Shown piece by piece: positions 49,531 through 55,999 of a DNA stretch of 55,999 bases. Below the pieces are notes generated by a model. It had not been told where the DNA came from. It saw only the letters and a list, made by a program, of their open reading frames with translations, and ran no database searches. The translations under genes were made by a program, and so were the position numbers. Source of the DNA: Tieghemiomyces parasiticus (taxonomy: Eukaryota; Kickxellomycota; Dimargaritomycetes; Dimargaritales; Dimargaritaceae). The DNA is taken from assembly GCA_027575765.1 (NCBI GenBank), contig JANBPT010000210.1, positions 1 through 55,999 on the forward strand. Direction: 5' to 3'. Within the stretch, counting starts at the first letter, position 1, and each line of letters opens with the position of its first letter.

Positions 49531-52138
49531 GGTACAAGACCTAAATACCAAAGTTAATTCAGTGTACAGCAATGATACTGGTTAGCCCATGTAGACAGAT
49601 ATCGAACATAACGGAAGTGGATCTACGGTAACCGCGAGACAGGGACGTCGTTCCAGTTGGTTGGTTAGTTGCGTTTTGCTGAACGCTGAACTTGGTGGAC
49701 ACTTACCTTGGCTTCCAGGTTATCGTTTTAGTGAAAGGTGGCAAAGGGTTGGGATGACTGGTTATGAAAGTGGACGTTCCAGCGTTAAAGGCGGCCAACG
49801 CAAGGGAAAAGTTGACTGATAGCTGAGTGCTATTTCAAGCTAATGGAAGGAGGGGCTGAAGGGGGAAAAGATAAGATGTCTAATCAATTATGGCCAGGAC
49901 CCGGTCGAACTTATATACTTTAAGTTGCCTTGTACTGCTCCAGGTGGTGGGTCAGCGTCTTTGTTCGTCGTTAAGTGAGTTAGTCCCTAAGCAGTGGCGA
50001 GCCTGCTATTAAGGAAAGAAAATAACAATGATGAAGATGTAAATAGAGGCAAGTGGGAACTGGTGGAAGAAAGGCAAGATAAGGTTAAATAAATGATGAA
50101 TGTAAATGGGATGAGAATAATGATTTAAGTGAAAGTAAGAGGGGGCTGATGGAAGTGGCGAACGGAAAGCATAATGGGACATTGTCGCCATATACGCTGA
50201 GGCGTCTTCCAGGTGTTTGTGGCCAGAGATCTGATCCCTGATCTAACAATGTAAGCTTGAGCTGAGGTGATCAGTTGGATTACTGCAGTGGAGGTATTGC
50301 GTAACAACCCTCGACTAGGTCATTGAAGGCGCCAGCATTATGATGAAACTGGATGGCGTTCACGTAGCGTATGGAAGCAGCGGTCCTGAAGTTAACCTTT
50401 AAAAACCCAGCACCCGACCTTAACCACGCTACAAGACCAAGGTCCCAGCCAGCACAGGAACCTAGTAGACTATGCCCAATCACGGATTAGTATGTTTTGA
50501 CAGTGTCCAGTATTATTTGTACTGTCGTGTGACGATTATGGTGACATTTGATCTGCAACATTGTGATAAGGAACGTCCCATTACTGTTAGCGCCCCTTCA
50601 TTATACATACCATGAGCTAAAATGTACACAACATTCCGCACCTCTGTTGCCATACTTTGGGAGGAAATGTGGATGATGCTAACTGACTAAGATTGTATCC
50701 CGGTGCCCCTTCACTCTCTTTTGTAGCCCATTATCCGTGAACCCATCTAGTTGAACTCTCTTCCAAAGAGGTACTTTGTCAACCGGGATACCAAGGCCCG
50801 TGGCTGATTATTCGGGCCATAACGATGGACCAGGGTTTTACTAAACATCAGCAATGAACCCGGAACGCAAAGTGTGCCTCTTTGGCGGCGGGCTGTATCC
50901 ATTCAAATCAATGGAGGCGATCACTTGGTCGTTCTCCTTGATCGCACACCAGGTGATGTAGCCAAAGACGGCAACATATCCCATTTATCGGAAAGACCCC
51001 CAGGCATCATTGTCAGAAAAATCTAGCCGATCTCGATCTACGATGCAACCCCATAGGCTGCGTCCCAATGTCCAGCGTTCAGGTATTCCTATCGGGATTA
51101 CCACATCCAGGCCTCGCCGGTAACCTGGCACTCGGTTTAGCGGATAAATTTTCCTATGCGCATTGCATTCGCCCCTTCCTAGCTCATGCGCCAAGCCCCT
51201 TATTCATTGCAGAAATAAGCCTTCAGTGGTGGCACAAGCCGTCTGGGATGTTTCTGGGGAGGGACAGCCTAGTCTGCGGATATGCTGGCCCTGGTCGGGA
51301 TAGGCACTGGCAGACGAACCAGGCGACACTCTCCAACTATCGAAGACACTGGCGTGAATGACGGAGTGGGCCCATGACACAGTTCAGCAGTAGGAAGCCA
51401 CTACCAGCACATCCGGGTGGTACCACCGTGCTGGTAGGCTATTGGCCAAGGGCAACGTTCGTGAAGGCATGAGTGGGCTTAACATCATCGGCTTGATGGG
51501 GTACACGTCGGGGCTCCGAGGATTTTTTTGCGAGCCAAAGGCCTGGAAGTCACCTATCGAGAGTTGGCCAATTCTCCCCTCTGAGTCGTCAACCATCTAG
51601 GCCGGGTCCCAAGGCAAAGGACCCATGGTGGCCCTTTGACACGTGCTAAAGTGGAAAAACACGGCGACTGTCGAGTGACCAGCAGCGGATTGGGTTGGAT
51701 AGTTCAAGGGGATGGGGGGTTACGGGGTCCACCACTATGGATTGTTCTCACAAGCCGCCCCACTGCCGGTCCTTTGAAACAGGTGACTAACTGGTTCAGC
51801 CCCCCCCCCCCCCCTGCTTTCCACCTTAAGTGCCCCCCTCCCAGTCACCCTGACTGTCATTGCCTTGTGAGTATTGACAGTAAAGGGATAATCATCACAC
51901 GCCGGCCGCCCTAGAGACCAGGTCCACACTTTTATCTCTCGAAGTGCCTAATAGTTTCGCAACTGCCCGGTCCTTCCTGCCTGTGTCTCAGATAGCCCTT
52001 ACGTTCAATCGCCTTCGTCCCGCATCTCTTCCTAACTCTCTGCTCCGGTTTCTACTACCCTACGCTGACCTCCGCTTTCCCGTCCGCTCTTCATTCCCTT
52101 ACAGCTCACTTAAACCCGTCCATTCCTCCACTACCGAC
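49531..52138. other. Gene-poor stretch upstream of the acyl-CoA dehydrogenase
   Basis: Nothing supportable as a gene over 2.6 kb. Short open frames (50280-50483 minus, 50985-51194 minus, 51068-51361 plus) show no domains or splice-supported partners. A 15-base C run lies at 51800-51814. The last 200 bases before the dehydrogenase ATG are pyrimidine-rich and probably its promoter and leader. The frame is open upstream of that ATG to 51944 but only from a GTG. Confidence 0.5.
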
Positions 52139-53389
52139 ATGGCCCACCTGCTCCCACGTACCTTGGCCGGCCACGCCCGCCGCAGCGCCCTGGCCGCTAC
52201 CACCGCACAGCGTACGTTCGCCACCTCGCGGCCAGCTGGCGTCGACTTTAACCTGACCGAGGAACAGCTGTCGTTCCAGGACCTGGCACGCAAGTTTACC
52301 GCCGAGGAAATCACACCCAAGGCGGCCCACCACGACCGCACGGGCGAGTATCCCACCGAGATCCTCCAGAAGGCGTGGAAGGTCGGTCTCATGAATACCC
52401 ACATCCCGCAGGCCTACGGCGGCCTGGGCCTGGGCATCCTGGACGGCGTTGTCATCACTGAGGAGCTGGCCTACGGGTGCAGCGGTATCCAGACCGCCAT
52501 CGAGGCCAACGGGCTGGCTCAGGCCCCCGTAATCCTGGCCGGTAACGACGCCCAGAAGAAGAAGTATCTGGGTCGCATGACGGAGGAGCCTCTGATGGCG
52601 GCCTACTGCGTGACGGAGCCCGGAGCCGGATCCGACGTGGCCGGCCTGCAAACCCGCGCCGAGAAGCATGGCGATAAGTGGATCATTAACGGCCAAAAGA
52701 TGTGGATTACCAACGGCGGCAAGGCCAACTGGTTCTTCTTGCTGGCGCGCACCGACGACAAAGCCAACACGGGCAGTGCCTTCACCGGGTTCATCATCGA
52801 CGCCGACTCCCCAGGGATCACGGTGGGGCGCAAGGAAATCAACATGGGCCAGCGCGCCAGCGACACCCGAGGCATCACGTTCGAGAACGTTGAGGTGCCC
52901 GCCGAGAACGTGCTAGGTGCCCCCGGTAAGGGGTTCAAGGTGGCCATGGGGGCCTTCGATACCACGCGGCCCCCCGTGGCAGCAGGCGCTGTGGGCCTAG
53001 CTCGCCGGGCCATGGAGGAGGCGACCAAGTATGCGCTGGAACGCAAGACGATGGGCCAGCCCATCATTGAGCACCAGGCGATCAGCTTCATGCTGGCGGA
53101 CATGGCCATCGGTATTGAGGCGGCGCGGATGATGGTCTGGCGGAGCGCATGGATGGGCGACCAGGGCCAGCGCAACACGTACTACGCCAGTATCGCCAAG
53201 GCGCTGGCTTCTGAGGTGGCCAACAAAACCGCTGCTGACGCCGTCCAGGTTTTCGGCGGCAACGGCTTCAACACCGAGTACCCCGTCGAGAAGCTCATGC
53301 GCGACGCCAAAATCTTCCAGATTTACGAGGGTACCAGCCAGATCCAGCGTCTCATCATCGGCCGCCACGTTGCCTCCCAGTTTAGCTAG
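52139..53389 (+). CDS. ACADM: Mitochondrial medium-chain acyl-CoA dehydrogenase
   Basis: Single exon, 416 residues (human ACADM has 421). The start at ATG 52139 gives a classic mitochondrial presequence, [20 protein letters not shown] and onward to RTFATS, rich in Arg, Ala and Ser without acids. The mature enzyme begins with [20 protein letters not shown]- and substrate-binding blocks: [18 protein letters not shown] (family signature), [54 protein letters not shown]. The catalytic base is Glu in [16 protein letters not shown], at the position used by medium- and short-chain enzymes. It oxidises acyl-CoA to enoyl-CoA in mitochondrial beta-oxidation and passes electrons to ETF. Budding yeast lacks this pathway, but many filamentous and early fungi keep it. 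Chain-length preference is inferred from similarity; a short-chain enzyme is the main alternative. Confidence 0.93.
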   Translation: MAHLLPRTLAGHARRSALAATTAQRTFATSRPAGVDFNLTEEQLSFQDLARKFTAEEITPKAAHHDRTGEYPTEILQKAWKVGLMNTHIPQAYGGLGLGILDGVVITEELAYGCSGIQTAIEANGLAQAPVILAGNDAQKKKYLGRMTEEPLMAAYCVTEPGAGSDVAGLQTRAEKHGDKWIINGQKMWITNGGKANWFFLLARTDDKANTGSAFTGFIIDADSPGITVGRKEINMGQRASDTRGITFENVEVPAENVLGAPGKGFKVAMGAFDTTRPPVAAGAVGLARRAMEEATKYALERKTMGQPIIEHQAISFMLADMAIGIEAARMMVWRSAWMGDQGQRNTYYASIAKALASEVANKTAADAVQVFGGNGFNTEYPVEKLMRDAKIFQIYEGTSQIQRLIIGRHVASQFS

Positions 53390-54632
53390 ACGTATTTTCT
53401 AAATACTGTGTGTGATAAGTGGAGGGCAATGGTGTTTACCTCACCAGCCTCGACGGGCAGCATGACTCGTGTATTGCGCCGTGAGCACTTATGCGCCAAC
53501 CTTTTGGACCAAACTATAATCTGTAAACAAAAATACCAATCGACTTGATAACTGGGATGCATCAGAGGCTTTAAGTGGCGGGGGGACCAGGTGAGGGCTT
53601 CTCTTCCCTGCTCTTTATGGTACCAAGCAACCCTCGAAATAAATGCTTAGTGGTGAAATGGGTCGTGGGCTTACAACGGCTGGGCGTTGACAGGGTAGGC
53701 AGCTTATGCCTTTAAGGCCGCAACTATTGTATAAAGACCCGGTGGAGTGACGTGGCCAGCTGTCCCTGGGACCAGAGATGGCGCAACTTTAGCCAATCAA
53801 TCAGTCGGCCTCGGCTAGCCAGCGCAAGGGAATCGCTTTGTGCCATGCGAACAGCGAGTGTAGGCCCAGTCAGGGGAGACGGAGGGTGGAAGGGGTGGCA
53901 TAGAGAGAGAGGGTGGTTTTACGGGTAGCATAGAGAGACGCAACGGGCCGTCCCTCCCTGGATCAGAGCGCAATGCATGAGTCACACACCTACCACTGGA
54001 TCTCCCGCAGTCCTCAACAAGGCAGGAATTCTGCTGAGAGACTTTCCCAAAATTAAATCGCGCATTCAGACGGTCACGATTCGCTGGTTTGGCTAACCCG
54101 CGCCCCAATCCCCCACATTAGTCAGGCGCTCCCGCCTACAAGGGGAGGGGGTTGATGGTGGCGCCAGGGGCCCATGTTGAGCCTGTAATGGGTGATGACA
54201 CCATCGTTCGTGTCTGCAACCCGCCCTTTAACCCCCGCCGTCTGGCGGTGGGAGAAGCTAGGAGCCTGCCCCCAGCCGAGCGGATGAGCCGCAGGCGAAG
54301 TGGCGGGCATGGGGAAAAAGGCGACACGGGGGGGCCGCGGAAGGGTGACGAAGGATTCTCCAATCCTCTCATCTACGCGGTAGGCCCGCCACCACCTTAC
54401 TCCCGGTAAGGACTAGGCTGGGCCAAGCAGGATTCATAAATACCGGCGCCTGCACTGCAATCTTGCTCGTTATATACCGCCGTCGTGCCCTTGATTTCCC
54501 TCCTTCGACCTCTAAAGGCTTTCTAACTGCTTCATTTATCCATTCCACCCCCCAGCTGCGCCCTGCCCATTTGTACTATCTTACCTTTCCACCCAACCCT
54601 GTATCTCCCCCCCTTAAGCCCTTTTATTTACC
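53390..54632. other. Spacer between acyl-CoA dehydrogenase and SOD1
   Basis: 1.2 kb without a supportable gene. Two copies of AGCATAGAGAGA-like sequence lie near 53900-53940. The last 200 bases form the SOD1 promoter and leader. Confidence 0.5.
54470..54476 (+). promoter_or_regulatory. TATA box of SOD1
   Basis: TTATATA about 160 bases before the SOD1 ATG, followed by a pyrimidine-rich leader (many CT and CCC runs), as in many strongly expressed fungal genes. Confidence 0.45.
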
Positions 54633-55103
54633 ATGTCTTCTTCTCTCAAGGCCGTTGCTGTGCTCACTGGCGACAAGGGCGTTAACGGTACCGTGACCTT
54701 CACCCAGTCCAGCTCCTCCGGCCCCGTGTCGGTCACGGGTGAGCTGAAGGGCCTGGCTCCGGGCAAGCACGGTTTCCACGTGCACCAGTTTGGCGACAAC
54801 ACCAACGGCTGCGTCTCCGCCGGCCCTCACTTCAACCCTGAGGCCAAGACCCACGGTGCCCCGGACGCTGCTGTCCGTCACGTTGGTGATCTCGGTAACG
54901 TCCAGGCCGACTCCAACGGCGTGGCCAAGATTGACATCAAGGACTCCGTCATTCAGCTCTCTGGCGCGCACTCCATTCTTGGCCGTACCATCATCGTCCA
55001 CGCCGATGAGGACGACCTTGGCCTCGGTGGCCACAAGCTGTCCCCCGCTACTGGTAACGCCGGCGACCGTCTTGCCTGCGGTGTGATTGGCATCGCCGAA
55101 TAG
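54633..55103 (+). CDS. SOD1: Cytosolic Cu/Zn superoxide dismutase
   Basis: Single exon, 156 residues, typical length 153-156. It converts superoxide to hydrogen peroxide and oxygen in the cytosol and intermembrane space. Metal ligands are all visible: GFHVHQFGD (two Cu His), [12 protein letters not shown] (bridging His and a Zn His), VRHVGDLGN (Zn His and Asp) and [12 protein letters not shown] (Cu His). The disulfide pair is Cys in [10 protein letters not shown] and Cys in [11 protein letters not shown]. The active-site Arg is present in NAGDRLACG, where the usual residue before it is Gly and here it is Asp. There is no signal peptide, so it is the intracellular form. Codon use is strongly C-ending, consistent with high expression. 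The 3' UTR has a GA repeat (55205-55222) and AATAAA at 55248-55253. Confidence 0.97.
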   Translation: MSSSLKAVAVLTGDKGVNGTVTFTQSSSSGPVSVTGELKGLAPGKHGFHVHQFGDNTNGCVSAGPHFNPEAKTHGAPDAAVRHVGDLGNVQADSNGVAKIDIKDSVIQLSGAHSILGRTIIVHADEDDLGLGGHKLSPATGNAGDRLACGVIGIAE

Positions 55104-55204
55104 GTGAATCAGGGTAGCTCCTTGTCTATCTTGCGGAAGCCTTGCATCTCCCCCCTCCCGTCCGTGCGCACCCCTCTCTTCGACCTATACTTCCTTTCTA
55201 TTTG

Positions 55205-55222
55205 AGAGAGAGAGAGAGAGAG
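55205..55222. repeat. (GA)n microsatellite in SOD1 3' UTR
   Basis: Nine uninterrupted GA units just before the SOD1 polyadenylation signal. Confidence 0.85.
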
Positions 55223-55247
55223 TTTAAAAAATCAACCCCACCTGACC

Positions 55248-55253
55248 AATAAA
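55248..55253 (+). terminator. Polyadenylation signal of SOD1
   Basis: AATAAA 145 bases after the SOD1 stop. Confidence 0.6.
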
Positions 55254-55350
55254 ATTCTAACAGCCACCTGCCCATGGAGTGGGTTCGAACGGAGTACAAT
55301 ACAAGGTAGTTTAATGCGTTTGTAAGCGCCTGATCATCCACTGGTAGTAC

Positions 55351-55999
55351 TCAGCTTGACGGGCCTTGGTCCTCCATCTCCTTACTGACTTCGTCGTCCA
55401 GTGTCCCCCAGTCATCAATCACGCCAGCGAGGGCGCGTCGGGCTTCGTCCTCCCCAAACGGCTCGCCAAACCCGCCCATGTTGCTAAATAGGTCGGCTTC
55501 GTGGTCCAGGGATGATGTACGTACCTCGGCAGCCAACCGAGCCATAACGGCCCGATGCATGTCGGCGTTTCCCGTTGCATGGGTATCGTTGGCCACGGGT
55601 TGCTACACATTCGGGATTACAGGGTGGTTAGAAAGCGAGGGTAAGGAGATAGATATGTGGCAGTGGTGTCGATGGAAAGCATGGGATACCCCTCCCCCTC
55701 CAAAAAAAAGATCGCGTAGGTTAGTCTATAATACACTGGGCGTCAGCGAGCTTTACGCTCTTGATGTAGCCCTACCGTTTATGGCATACTTTGACCAGGT
55801 ACTTACCGCCGCCCGCGTAAAGTGGTCTTCTAAATCGGCCATCAGCGACTCGTTCGGGTCGGCTGCTGCCTCAGACTCCGGAGGAGAAGTAGGAGAAGAA
55901 GAGCATGACGGGGAAGCGGTTGGCCCACGTTCTCGCGAGCTGGCGATCTGCCGGAGCAGCATCTCCTCCGCCACGAGCTGGTTCAACCGGTCCAGCGCG
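55351..55999 (-). CDS. 3' end of an unidentified protein gene (partial)
   Basis: Two exons are visible: from the right edge to 55807, and 55602-55351 (stop TGA). The 204-nt intron has a GTAAGT donor and a GTAG acceptor and joins HFTRAA to QPVANDTHATGN in phase 0. The 5' part is outside the window, so no start can be given. The visible 147 or so residues are acidic and Ser/Pro-rich: a short helix (LDRLNQLVAEEMLLRQIASS), a disordered stretch (PTSPPESEAAADPNESL), another helix (HRAVMARLAAEV) and an acidic end (DDWGTLDDEVSKEMEDQGPS). There is no catalytic motif or membrane segment. I do not recognise the family. Confidence 0.75.

Noticed and set aside
50280..50483. Minus frame starting VIGHSLLGSCAG, like a lipase GHSxG motif
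   Set aside because: It starts at GTG, lacks the rest of an alpha/beta hydrolase and has no splice-supported neighbours.
51944..52138. 65-codon upstream extension of the acyl-CoA dehydrogenase
   Set aside because: It begins with GTG and would bury the mitochondrial presequence that follows ATG 52139.
1..55999. CRISPR arrays, insertion sequences, 5S or large rRNA, spliceosomal RNAs
   Set aside because: I looked for spaced direct repeats, transposase motifs and the conserved core sequences of these RNAs and saw none.

Overview
The window looks like nuclear DNA of a filamentous or early-diverging fungus. Coding regions are GC-rich and use all three third-position choices. Introns are short (about 120-260 nt) with GTAAGT-type donors. 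The gene set (Y14/RBM8A, dynactin p24, CCDC25/Jlp2, a Slp1-type SUN protein, an SPX-type phosphate transporter and a mitochondrial medium-chain acyl-CoA dehydrogenase) fits a non-yeast fungus. A very large non-ribosomal peptide synthetase (NRPS) with epimerase domains makes me think of the Zoopagomycota/Kickxellomycotina side (for example Dimargaritales), but that placement is inference, not something the sequence proves.

Layout. Bases 1-16229 (minus) are one uninterrupted reading frame of at least 5409 codons, an NRPS that runs off the left edge. About 6 kb of gene-poor, AT-richer DNA follows, holding one intronless tRNA-Lys(CTT). From 22.3 to 47.6 kb the genes are dense and mostly housekeeping: SPX-SLC13 phosphate transporter (+), SUN-domain protein (-), DBP10 RNA helicase (+), TCP11/Sok1-like protein (-), SEC13 (+), eIF5B/FUN12 (+), RBM8A/Y14 (+), CCDC25 (-) and dynactin subunit 3 (+). 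Between 47.6 and 52.1 kb lies a second gene-poor stretch. It holds one small spliced gene of unknown function. The right end has a mitochondrial acyl-CoA dehydrogenase (+), Cu/Zn superoxide dismutase (+) and the 3' end of an unidentified minus-strand gene.

The two standout features are (1) a 435-residue intein inside the GTP-binding P-loop of translation factor eIF5B, placed between Lys and Thr of GHVDTGKT, with both LAGLIDADG-type endonuclease motifs apparently dead; and (2) the NRPS, whose domain order as read is [partial C]-A1-T1-E1-C1-(remnant A/T)-(degenerate C)-A2-T2-E2-C2-A3-T3-C3-A4-..., that is, two D-amino-acid modules around a fossil module. Apart from the NRPS the genes do not form an evident pathway cluster. 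They cover ribosome biogenesis and translation (DBP10, eIF5B), RNA surveillance (Y14), trafficking and cytoskeleton (SEC13, dynactin), ER/nuclear envelope (SUN), phosphate uptake, fatty-acid oxidation and oxidative defence. All exon borders were placed by eye from splice signals and frame continuity.
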